This document shows, one piece after another, positions 6,788 through 14,810 of a stretch of 64,000 nucleotides of DNA. The translations under genes were made by a program, and so were the position numbers. Every line of letters starts with the position of its first letter. Within the stretch, counting starts at the first letter, position 1. The notes under the pieces are model-generated. The model did no database searches and had not been told where the DNA came from. It worked only from the letters and a program-made list of their open reading frames with translations. The stretch lies in the NCBI RefSeq assembly GCF_014202995.1, contig NZ_JACHIA010000005.1, positions 124,001-188,000 of the forward strand, read 5' to 3'. This DNA is from Longimicrobium terrae. Its GTDB lineage: Bacteria; Gemmatimonadota; Gemmatimonadetes; Longimicrobiales; Longimicrobiaceae.

Positions 6788-8245
6788 TCAGCCGCCGTGC
6801 GTGCGCCGCCACTCCGCCACACGGCGCTGTACCTCCGCGCGCTGGGCGGGAGTCAGGCGGGCGCGCAGGGCCGCGTCGATCGTCCTGCCCTCCTCGTCGT
6901 CGGCCAGCGCTTCGCGGCCGAGGTCCAGCCACACGGCGGCCGCCACGTCGTCGCGCGGGGCGCCGCGGCCGCGCGCCAGCATCTGCCCCAGGTTGCTCTG
7001 CGCGCCGGGAACTCCTTTTTCCGCCGCGCGCGTCCACCAGCGCACCGCGTCCGCGTCGCTCGCGGGAACGTTCTCGCCCAGGTAGTACAGGTTGCCCAGC
7101 AGCTCCTGGCCGCGGCCGTATCCGCCTTCCGCGGCGCGCCGCAGCATCGCCATCCCCGCCGGGATGTCGGCGGCCACCAGCTGGCCCTGCATGAGCACGA
7201 GGGCGTAGTTGTACTGCGACTCGCCGTGGCCGCCCTCCGCCGCGCGGCGCATCCACTGCAGCGCCTGCGGCATGCTTGCCACCACGCCGCGACCGCCCGC
7301 GTACATCCCCGCCAGCGAGCCCATCGCCTCCGCGTCCCCCGCCTCCGATGCGCGCTGCAGCCAGCGCAGCGCCTCGGCGTCGTCGCGGGCCGTACCGCGT
7401 CCGGTGGCCGTCATCAGCCCCACCATGCGCGCGCCCTCGGGCTTGCCGTGCTCCGCCGCAAGCCGGTACCAGCGCAGCGCTTCCGCCTCGCTGGCCGGCA
7501 CGCCGCGCCCGGATTCGTGCAGCAGGCCGAGCAGATATTCCGCGTCGCGGTAGCCGGCGCGGGCTGCGCGCGTGTACCAGCCCACCGCGCCGGCCTCGTC
7601 GCGCGCGGTGCCGCGGCCGTTCATCATCATGTTGCCCGTGGCGAACATGGCCTCGGGCACGCCGCCCTCCGCCGCCGCGCGAAACCAGCGGACCGCCTGC
7701 GCGTCGTCCTTCACCACGCCTTGGCCGCGGTCGTAGCGGCTGGCCAGGTCCGCCTGCGCCATGGGGTTGCCGCCCTCGGCCCAGCGCCGGATCATGGCCA
7801 CGGAATCCGCCGTCGTCCGGGGCGCGGGGGTGCGCCGGACTACCACGCCGGTGGCGATCTGCCCGCGCCGGCCCATGGCGGCTTCCGAGCAGTTGCCGCT
7901 GTAGCTCATGTCGCGGGCGGCCACGCCACCGGGGGCTTCCAGTTCCAGCCGCTCGCGCACCTGCGCCACGGCGGCGTCGCGGCCGCGCACCACGCCCAGC
8001 GGAAAGGCGCCCTCGTCGCGCCCGGTGCCGCGCCCCAGCCCCGCGAGCATGGCGATTTCACCGCGCGAGGCAGGGACCGGGGCCTCCACGATGGCGAAGT
8101 GCAGCGAGTATCCGTTGCCGCCACCTGTCGGGGTGAAGCGGTACGCCACGTAGCAGGCGGTCTGTTCGGTCTGCGCGGCGGCCCGCGCCCCGGGAACGGC
8201 GAGGAGTGCGGCGCAGAGGGAGAGGCGGAGCGAGTGGGAGGGCAT
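6788..8245 (-). CDS. Secreted Sel1-repeat protein
   Basis: 485 aa from the ATG that gives a good signal peptide (MPSHSLRLSLCAALLAVPGARAAAQ). Residues about 25-125 are a unique N-terminal region with two cysteines (TACYVAYRF and SGNCSEA). Residues about 140-460 are roughly eight to nine Sel1-like repeats (AxxGxxxAqxxLGxxYxxGrGVxxDxxxAxxWyxrAA), an alpha-solenoid that mediates protein contacts, often in periplasmic signalling or envelope homeostasis. The repeats are regular except for MQGQLVAADIPAGMAML. It lies upstream of the PPC cluster with a shared upstream sequence block. No enzymatic domain is visible. Confidence 0.9.
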   Translation of the reverse strand: MPSHSLRLSLCAALLAVPGARAAAQTEQTACYVAYRFTPTGGGNGYSLHFAIVEAPVPASRGEIAMLAGLGRGTGRDEGAFPLGVVRGRDAAVAQVRERLELEAPGGVAARDMSYSGNCSEAAMGRRGQIATGVVVRRTPAPRTTADSVAMIRRWAEGGNPMAQADLASRYDRGQGVVKDDAQAVRWFRAAAEGGVPEAMFATGNMMMNGRGTARDEAGAVGWYTRAARAGYRDAEYLLGLLHESGRGVPASEAEALRWYRLAAEHGKPEGARMVGLMTATGRGTARDDAEALRWLQRASEAGDAEAMGSLAGMYAGGRGVVASMPQALQWMRRAAEGGHGESQYNYALVLMQGQLVAADIPAGMAMLRRAAEGGYGRGQELLGNLYYLGENVPASDADAVRWWTRAAEKGVPGAQSNLGQMLARGRGAPRDDVAAAVWLDLGREALADDEEGRTIDAALRARLTPAQRAEVQRRVAEWRRTHGG

Positions 8246-8276
8246 GGTCCGTCTGGGTTGAGGCCGGGGCGGCGGG

Positions 8277-8338
8277 TCCGTGACGCCCGGCAAGCATACG
8301 CGGAGGGCATTGCTCCACCGTTTCCTGATCGTTGCGTT
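8277..8338 (-). promoter_or_regulatory. Conserved upstream block, copy B
   Basis: Second copy of the block at 6659-6722, placed about 52 bp from the Sel1 start codon at its CGTA. Conserved words on the minus strand are CGCAACG, CAGGAAACGG, GGAGCAATGCC and CGTA. Similarity between the loci continues outward to AACTGCCGTT, which here is the first arm of the large hairpin element at 8371. A segmental duplication or a shared promoter would both fit. Confidence 0.45.
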
Positions 8339-8370
8339 TGCTATAACTCGTTGCTGCACCAGAGCCTGCA

Positions 8371-8603
8371 AACTGCCGTTTCACACGGAGGCCACGGAGG
8401 AGGCACGGAGGACACGGAGGAACTGACACGAAAAAACCTCACACAGAGCCGCAGAGGCACAGAGAGAAAAGCAGAAAGACCGGAGATCAGATCTCTTCAA
8501 CTCTTTTTGTCTCTTCTCTGCGTCTCTGCGGCTCTGTGTGAGGCCCTTCTGTTCCTCCGTGCCCTCCGTGCATCCCCCGTGACCTCCGTGTGAAACGGCA
8601 GTT
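8371..8603. repeat. Large intergenic inverted repeat, family R6 copy 1
   Basis: A 233-bp near-palindrome. The outer 21 bp at 8371-8391 (AACTGCCGTTTCACACGG...) are perfectly complementary to 8583-8603. Inside, CACGGAGG words face CCTCCGTG words, and an inner arm CACACAGAGCCGCAGAGG faces CTCTGCGGCTCTGTGTG. The centre is A/T-rich compared with the surroundings. It separates divergent genes (Sel1 on minus, BTAD regulator on plus). Related copies lie at 56519-56645 and 58431-58480. It encodes no plausible protein. Confidence 0.85.
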
Positions 8604-8731
8604 CCCCCGCACGCACCCACGCGAGATCCGCCGCACGCCCGTTCGCTGGCCGTTGCTGCCTTGCGTAGCACGTTGCGGGGGCGCATTCTCTCTGTCCGCC
8701 GGCGCACAACCCTCCCTTCAGCCTGGCCCGC

Positions 8732-11700
8732 GTGTCCCCCCCCATCCAGCTTCGCGTTCTCGGCGCCACCGATCTGCGGTCGGCGGACGGAGAACCGCTC
8801 CGCCGCATTCTGACGCAGCCAAAGCGCACGGCGCTCCTGGTGTACGTCGCGCTCGCGCGCCCGCGCGGGTACCAGCGGCGCGAGCGACTGCTGCTGCGCT
8901 TCTGGCCGGAAGCCGCCACGGACCGCGGCCGTTCCGCCCTGCGTCTCGCGCTGCACCACCTGCGCAGGGAGCTGGGCGAATCCGTCCTGTTGAACCGGGG
9001 GGATGACGAGGTCGGCTTTGCCGATGGATCGCTCCGGTGCGACGCGATCGACTTTGAGGCGGCGGTGCAGCAGGGGCGGTACACGGAGGCGCTGGAGCTG
9101 TATCGCGGACCGCTGATGGCGGGATTCGAGTTGGATGGATCCGCGGAGTGGGACGACTGGCTGGGCGGGGAACGCGCGCGCCTGGCCCGCCTGGCGTCGT
9201 CCGCCGCCACGGCGCTCGCCGCCCGCGCGGAGGCGGAGGAGGACGCCGCGGCCGAACTGCGCTGGCGCCGCGCCGCGGTGGAACTGGACGCGGACGACGA
9301 GGTCGCCCTCCGCGCGCTGCTGATCGCGCTGGACGCGGCGGGAAACCGCGCCGGCGCGCTGGCCGCCTACGAGGCGTTCTGCCGCCGCATGCGCGCGGGC
9401 TTCGACTGTGAGCCCGCGGCGGAAACGGCCAAGCTGGCGCAGGCCATCCGCGACCGCCGCCCCGCCCCGGTCCGCCCCGCGCCACCCGTCGAGCCCTCGT
9501 TTGCCGAAGCACCCGTCCCGGCGGATGCCTCGCCCGTCATCGATCCCGCGATCACGGCGGATGAACGGCCCTTCATCGACCTACTCGCCGTTCATCCACC
9601 GAGGCCCGCTTCACCGTCCTCGCAACGGGTTTCGGTGGCGGAAGATGCGTCCGCGCCGCCGTCCACCCGCGGCGTGCGGCGGCGCTGGCGTGCGGTGCTG
9701 GCCGGGGTGGCGGTGCTCGCCTGCGCGGCGGTGGCGTGGCCCGCGCTGCGCGGCGGCGTGGGCGGGGATGACTCCGTCGTGGCGACGCGCGTAGCCGTGC
9801 TGCCGTTCGCCGTGCGCACCGGCGCGCCGCACACGTACCTGGGCGAGGGGATGGCGGACCTGGTGTCCGTCCGGCTGGACGGCACCGGCGAGCTGACGAC
9901 GGTGGATCCGTATGCGCTGCTTTCGTTTCTGCGCAGCCGTGGGGACGATCAGACCAGCCTGGAGGCGGGGCGCCGCGCCGCCGGCCGCTTCGGCGCGGGG
10001 CGCTTCATCCTGGGCACGGTGATCGAGGCGGGCGGACGGCTGCACCTGACCGCCGCCGTGTACGGCGCGGACGGCCGGCGCCTGGCGCGCGCGGAAGTGG
10101 CGGATCTCAAGGAGGATAGCCTGTTCGGCGCGGTGGACGGGCTGGTGCGCACGCTGGTGGCGGAGGGGATGGATGCGCCGCCGGAGCAGCTGGACCGCAC
10201 CGCCGCGCTCACCACGCAGTCGCTCCCCGCGCTCAAGGCGTACCTGGCGGGTGAACGGGCATTCAGAAAAGGGGCGTTCAAGCGCGCCGCCGAGCAGTTC
10301 GCGCTGGCGGTGGAGGGCGATTCGTCCTTTGCGCTCGCCTCGTACCGGCTGAGCGTGGCGCAGGACTGGGCCGCGCAGGACGGCTCCGTGGCGGCCGCCC
10401 GCGCCATGCGGCTGGCGGACCGGCTGTCCACGTCAGACCAGCAGCTTCTTCGCGCGCGGCTGGCCTTTCGCACCGGCTCCGCCGTGGCCGCCGAGCAGCT
10501 GCTGCGCTCGCTGGTGGCCGAGCGGCCCGACAACGTGGAAGCGTGGAACGAGCTGGGCGAGGTGCTGCACCACCGCGCCATGTGGCGGGGCCGCTCGCTG
10601 GCCACCGCGCGTCCGGCGTGGGAGCAGGTGATCGCGCTGGATTCGTCCAACGTCAACGCCCGCCTGCACTTGGCGTACATCGCGGCCCTGCAGGGGCGGC
10701 GGGCGGAGCTGGACAGCCTCGTCCGCTCCGTGGCCGAACTCAGCCCGGCGCACGAGTCGCTCACCCGCACGCGGGCCGTGCGCGCCTTTGCGCTGGATGA
10801 CGAAAAAGGACAGGCGATCGCGATCGACACGCTGCGCGCGCAGAGCGCCGCCCCGCGCGACGCCAACGATATCCCCGCGTGGGGCGCGGCGTGGCGCACC
10901 GCGGACTTCCTGGGCGACCCGGAGGCCGGCCTGCGCCTTGCCGCGCTCATGACGGAAAATGATCGCGGCGCGCAGAGCCGGCTGGTGGGCTACACGACGC
11001 GCGCACACATGCAGATGGCGCGCGGGCGGTGGCGTGATGCGCGGGTGCAGGCGGATTCCGCCGCGCGCATCGACCGTGACTACGCCGTGCGCACCTGGGC
11101 CTTTCTGGCCGCCTTCTTTCCCGCCGCGCTCCCGGCGGACGAGGTGCGCCGTGCCTATCGCGATCTTGCCGCCTCGCCCGTGCCGCGCGCGCTGGGCACC
11201 GGCGGCGTGGTGGATGAGGAGCGGGGCCGCTATCCCGCCGCGCGCCATCAGTACGTGCTGGGCGCGCTCGCGGTGCGGATGGGCGACGCGGCGGAGGCCA
11301 ACCGCCGCGCCGCCGCCCTTGCCGCCATGGTGGACACCACCGCGGCCGGACGCTTCGCCCGCCACCTGAACGCGCAGCTTCGGGCGCGTGTTCGCGCCGC
11401 GGCGGGAGACGTGCCGGGCGCGCTGCAACTGGTGCAGAGCGGGTGGCCCGAGCCGGTTCCGGAACTGTTCGTCAAGGACGATTCGTACAGCACGGTGGCG
11501 GACCGCTTCTTCCGCGCGCGGCTGCTGGCCGCTTCCGGGCGCGATGCCGAGGCGCTGGCCTGGTTCGGCAGCCTGCCGGAAGACATCAGCCGCGGCATCA
11601 TGTTTCCTACGGCGGCGGAAGAAGATCAGGCGCGCATTCTGGAGCGGATGGGCCGCCGCCGCGAAGCCGCTGAACACTACGCGCGCTTCGCCCACCGCTG

Positions 11701-11782
11701 GCGCCAAGCGGAGCCGGAGCTTCTGCCCGCCGTCCGCGCCGCGCAGCAACGCTCCGCCGCCCTGCAACCCGGGCCGCGCTGA
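8732..11782 (+). CDS. BTAD/SARP-type regulator with membrane segment and TPR-like C-terminus
   Basis: 1016 aa, GTG start. Residues about 5-95 form a winged-helix DNA-binding domain typical of SARP regulators (IQLRVLGATDLRSADGEPL, then RSALRLALHHLRREL). Residues about 100-245 are the bacterial transcriptional activator (BTAD) TPR domain (CDAIDFEAAV ... AAYEAFCRRMRAGFDCEPAAET). A hydrophobic stretch near 313-335 (AVLAGVAVLACAAVAWPAL) predicts one membrane span. After it comes a TolB-N/FlgO-like domain (VAVLPFAVRTGAPHTYLGEGMADLVSVRL), then about 600 residues of TPR-like helices. The layout resembles ToxR/CadC one-component sensors: cytoplasmic DNA binding and an outside sensory solenoid. Signal and targets are unknown. 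Confidence 0.9.
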   Translation: MSPPIQLRVLGATDLRSADGEPLRRILTQPKRTALLVYVALARPRGYQRRERLLLRFWPEAATDRGRSALRLALHHLRRELGESVLLNRGDDEVGFADGSLRCDAIDFEAAVQQGRYTEALELYRGPLMAGFELDGSAEWDDWLGGERARLARLASSAATALAARAEAEEDAAAELRWRRAAVELDADDEVALRALLIALDAAGNRAGALAAYEAFCRRMRAGFDCEPAAETAKLAQAIRDRRPAPVRPAPPVEPSFAEAPVPADASPVIDPAITADERPFIDLLAVHPPRPASPSSQRVSVAEDASAPPSTRGVRRRWRAVLAGVAVLACAAVAWPALRGGVGGDDSVVATRVAVLPFAVRTGAPHTYLGEGMADLVSVRLDGTGELTTVDPYALLSFLRSRGDDQTSLEAGRRAAGRFGAGRFILGTVIEAGGRLHLTAAVYGADGRRLARAEVADLKEDSLFGAVDGLVRTLVAEGMDAPPEQLDRTAALTTQSLPALKAYLAGERAFRKGAFKRAAEQFALAVEGDSSFALASYRLSVAQDWAAQDGSVAAARAMRLADRLSTSDQQLLRARLAFRTGSAVAAEQLLRSLVAERPDNVEAWNELGEVLHHRAMWRGRSLATARPAWEQVIALDSSNVNARLHLAYIAALQGRRAELDSLVRSVAELSPAHESLTRTRAVRAFALDDEKGQAIAIDTLRAQSAAPRDANDIPAWGAAWRTADFLGDPEAGLRLAALMTENDRGAQSRLVGYTTRAHMQMARGRWRDARVQADSAARIDRDYAVRTWAFLAAFFPAALPADEVRRAYRDLAASPVPRALGTGGVVDEERGRYPAARHQYVLGALAVRMGDAAEANRRAAALAAMVDTTAAGRFARHLNAQLRARVRAAAGDVPGALQLVQSGWPEPVPELFVKDDSYSTVADRFFRARLLAASGRDAEALAWFGSLPEDISRGIMFPTAAEEDQARILERMGRRREAAEHYARFAHRWRQAEPELLPAVRAAQQRSAALQPGPR

Positions 11783-12141
11783 CCGCGTCGATCACGCGGA
11801 CCGGACGGAAAGTGAACCGCCGTTCACAAGGACCAATGGTGCCCCCGCGAGTCCGCCGTCAAGGCGGAACGGTTCATCCGCCGGATGGCGGGTGGCGGTT
11901 GGCGAGGGAGATTGCGCGTTGCGCGAGGGATTCGCGCCCGTAGGGCCGAGAACTCGGTTCGCGCGTGCCTCGACCTTCCGCCACCGTCCGGGCTGTGGCG
12001 CGAACCGGGGGCTCGGCGCCGTTGGCAACAGCTGTATCGTTGCCTACGGCGCGCGAAGCCCGGCCCCGCGCAGCGGGGACACGCTCACATCGCAGCTTTT
12101 CTGGTCTCTATTCCAACGACAGATCCCCAGCTCCCCAAGCC
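11783..12141. other. Intergenic region without a clear gene
   Basis: These 359 bp separate the BTAD gene from the PAP2 gene. A continuous open frame upstream of the PAP2 start runs through it, but its translation is Arg/Ala/Ser-rich and unlike the PAP2 family, so I regard it as non-coding. No hairpin terminator with a T-tract is obvious after the BTAD gene. Confidence 0.4.
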
Positions 12142-13047
12142 GTGTCCTCACCACCATCCACACCGCTCCCGCCACACACGTCCCGCGCGCACCCCGCCGA
12201 CCTCGCCACGCTGCTGATCCTGGCGGTGGTGACGGCGACGCTGGCGGCGGCCGTGGCGCGCGGTGTTCCGCTGGAGCGCGACCTGGCCGTTCATGTCGCC
12301 CTGCTGGCGGCTTTCGGCGGGATAGCGTTCACGCTGCGGCGGAATCCGGACGCACGCTGGACGCCGTACGTGCGCGGCGTGGCGGTAATCGGGATGATGT
12401 TTACGCTGTACAGCACGCTCGGCCATGTCGCCTTCCGTGCGATTCCCTGGCTTGCCGACCCGGCGCTGGAGCGCGCGGACCGGCTGCTGGCGCTCGGCCG
12501 GTCACCGTCGCTGCTGCTGCAATCCGTCGGCACGCCGGGGTGGACGGAGTTTCTGAGCGTGTTCTACGCGGCCTTCATCCCCTACCTGTACCTGAGCATT
12601 CTGCTGGGGCTGATTGGGCGCCCGGCGGCGCAAAGGGATGAGTTCGTGACCGCGTTCGCGCTGCTGTACACGGCCAGCTTTCTGGGCTACCTGTTTCTGC
12701 CAGCGCGCGGACCCATCGTCTACATGGCGGACGCCTTCAACGCGCCGCTCGCCGGCGGACCGGTTCACGCCACCATCGTGCGCACCATCGACGGGCTGGG
12801 CGGGCCGCACGGCGCGTTTCCCAGCCTGCACGTGGGCGCGTCGTTTCTGGCCGCCGCGTTCGACCTGCACCGCGGCGACCGGCTGCGCGGGTGGATCTAC
12901 GTTCCGCTGGTGATCTTGATCGCCGCGGCCACCATCGTGCTGCGCTATCATTATGTGGTGGATCTGGTTGCGGCGGTTCTGCTGGCCAGCGGCGCCCTGT
13001 ACGCAGCGCCCCGCCTGCTGGCCCGCCGCGCGGGAGCCGGACGATGA
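12142..13047 (+). CDS. PAP2-superfamily membrane phosphatase
   Basis: 301 aa if started at the GTG at 12142 (VSSPPSTPLPPHTSRAHP...); other starts are possible because no strong ribosome site is seen. Hydrophobic helices alternate with the PAP2 signature: residues equivalent to the second motif read GGPHGAFPSLHVG and the third RYHYVVDLVAAVL, providing the catalytic histidines. The first motif is less clear (near RGPIVYMADAF). Such enzymes dephosphorylate lipid phosphates such as phosphatidic acid or undecaprenyl pyrophosphate, or act as inositolphosphorylceramide-synthase-like transferases. The stop overlaps the start of the PlsC-like acyltransferase by ATGA, tying the two to lipid metabolism. 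Confidence 0.85.
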   Translation: MSSPPSTPLPPHTSRAHPADLATLLILAVVTATLAAAVARGVPLERDLAVHVALLAAFGGIAFTLRRNPDARWTPYVRGVAVIGMMFTLYSTLGHVAFRAIPWLADPALERADRLLALGRSPSLLLQSVGTPGWTEFLSVFYAAFIPYLYLSILLGLIGRPAAQRDEFVTAFALLYTASFLGYLFLPARGPIVYMADAFNAPLAGGPVHATIVRTIDGLGGPHGAFPSLHVGASFLAAAFDLHRGDRLRGWIYVPLVILIAAATIVLRYHYVVDLVAAVLLASGALYAAPRLLARRAGAGR

Positions 13048-14417
13048 TTTACCGCCTGTTCCGCGCAATCTGGCGAGCCGCGCTCTTCGCCTTTTTTCGC
13101 CGCGTGGACGTGCAGGGGCGCGAGCGCGTCCCGGTGCGCGGCCCGCTGCTGCTGGTGAGCAATCACGCGAACGCGTTCGTCGATCCGCTGCTGGTCATCA
13201 CCGCGCTACGGCGCCCGGTGTCGCTGACGGCCAAGAGCACGCTGCGCCGCAACCCGTTGCTGGCAGCGCTGATCCGCGCACTGCACGTGATCGAGTTCCA
13301 TCGCGGGCAGGACCGCGCGGAAGGCGCGGATCCGTCGCGAAACGTGGATGCCATGGCGGCGTGCCGGCGGCGGCTGGCGGAGGGGGGCGCCGTGTGCATC
13401 TTTCCGGAGGGCGTCAGCCACTCGGACCCGGCGCTGCGGCCGTTCCGCACGGGCGCGGCGCGCATCGCGCTGGACTTTCTGGCGGAAGCGGACCCCGGCG
13501 CGGCACTTACGATCGTCCCGGTCGGCTTGCAGTATGAGGAGAAGGAGCGTTTTCGCTCCGCGGCGGGAATCGTGTTCGGCGCGCCGCTGGATGCCGCGGC
13601 GTGGCTGCGCGACCATCCAGAAGCCGACGCGGGCGCGCTTACGGCGGAGATGGAGTCCGGAATCCGCGCGCTGACCGCCAACTTCGCCACCGAGCGGGAG
13701 GTTGCGACCTTCGCCCGGGCCGAGGCGTTGTGGAACGCCGCCGCCGAACCGCCGGTGCCGCTGGACCGCGCGGAGCCGGTGGACATCACGTTGCGGCTGC
13801 AGCGGATCCATCGCCTGCAGGACGGGCGCGGGTGGCTGGCGCGGGAGCGTGCGGACGAGCTTGCCGCGCTGGAGCGGCGGGTGGATCAACTGCACGGCGC
13901 GTTGCGGGAATTGGGTGTCTCGCCCGACGAACTGTTCCTGCCGATGGATGCGGGGCGCGCCGCCTTTTTTGTGCTGCGCGAGGCGGAAGTGATGCTGATC
14001 GGGGCGCCGCTGGCGGCGTGGGGCGCGCTGAACCACGCGCCGATCCTGCTTACGCTGCGCGCGCTGGTGCGGCGGAGGTCCACGGATCGCGATCATTTCG
14101 CGTCCAACGCGGTCTTTCTGGGCCTGCCGATCGTCCCGGTCTTCTACGCAGTGCAGATCGGCGTCGCGGGGCTGCTGCTGCCTGCGTTCTGGACCGTGGT
14201 GTACGCGGCCAGCCTGCCCTTTACCGCCGCCGTCGCGCTGCTGTATGCCGACCGCGCGGGGGGCGTGGTGCGGCGCGCACGTACGTTTCTACGGTTCGCG
14301 CGCCGCCCCGAGCACCAGCGCCGACTGCGCGCCGACGCCCTCGCCATCGTGGACGACCTGCGCCTCCTGGACGCGGAACTGACCGCGCGTGAAGAGGCCG
14401 TCGCAGGCGGAAGATGA
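13044..14417 (+). CDS. PlsC-like 1-acyl-glycerophosphate acyltransferase family protein
   Basis: 457 aa. The ATG overlaps the PAP2 stop by 4 bp. Residues about 25-200 are the acyltransferase domain: motif I SNHANAFVDP (HX4D) at about 38-47 and motif III IFPEGVSHSDP at about 122-132. The remainder contains a helical linker (LQRIHRLQDGRGWLARERADELAALERRVDQL) and hydrophobic segments near the C-terminus (about 310-410), so it is probably membrane-attached. It resembles the long bacterial glycerol-3-phosphate-acyltransferase-like proteins rather than a minimal PlsC. Coupling to PAP2 suggests linked phosphatidic acid synthesis and dephosphorylation. Confidence 0.9.
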   Translation: MIYRLFRAIWRAALFAFFRRVDVQGRERVPVRGPLLLVSNHANAFVDPLLVITALRRPVSLTAKSTLRRNPLLAALIRALHVIEFHRGQDRAEGADPSRNVDAMAACRRRLAEGGAVCIFPEGVSHSDPALRPFRTGAARIALDFLAEADPGAALTIVPVGLQYEEKERFRSAAGIVFGAPLDAAAWLRDHPEADAGALTAEMESGIRALTANFATEREVATFARAEALWNAAAEPPVPLDRAEPVDITLRLQRIHRLQDGRGWLARERADELAALERRVDQLHGALRELGVSPDELFLPMDAGRAAFFVLREAEVMLIGAPLAAWGALNHAPILLTLRALVRRRSTDRDHFASNAVFLGLPIVPVFYAVQIGVAGLLLPAFWTVVYAASLPFTAAVALLYADRAGGVVRRARTFLRFARRPEHQRRLRADALAIVDDLRLLDAELTAREEAVAGGR

Positions 14418-14471
14418 TGGTTGGGCGCCGCCACAGATTTCGGCGCTGGTGGCGGATACTGGTGATCGGCA

Positions 14472-14557
14472 CGCTGTCCTGAGCGAATGAATCCGCCGCT
14501 CAAACAGCGGTAACCCCCGACTCGTGGCGCTGACGCGTCCAGTTCGGGGCTTCAACT
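14472..14557. repeat. Dispersed palindromic repeat R1, copy 1
   Basis: Core TGAGCGAATGAATCCGCCGC...CAGCGG followed by CCCCCGAC, a variable loop, and CGGGGCTTCAAC. It contains two potential stems: GAGCG/CGCTC and CCCCGA/TCGGGG. Other copies are at 17796-17874, 26968-27054, 31332-31414, 33803-33883 and 37174-37245. The rest of the 14418-14810 gap holds a short R2-like hairpin (CCCTCTCCCGCTTGCGGGAG at about 14608) and nothing that looks coding. Confidence 0.8.
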
Positions 14558-14810
14558 GCGACACAGCGTCACGATCAGAGCCGCCGCCGGCCCCCACGCT
14601 GAGGTCTCCCCCTCTCCCGCTTGCGGGAGAGGGGGCCGGGGGGAGAGGGGTGCCCGCCTCCGCGCGACACCATCCGGAACACGCTGAGTCTCCGTTCTCC
14701 TGCCTCCCTGCGTCTGTTTCACGGGGACGGACCGGAGGAGGAGCCCCGAAGCTCCGCGCCGAACTCCATCTTGTGACAAATCCGACTTTTCCCGTCACCA
14801 TCGAGCACGA

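Noticed and set aside
8371-8603. Insertion sequence reading of the large palindrome
   Set aside because: No transposase frame exists inside and no flanking target duplication is obvious; kept as a repeat only.
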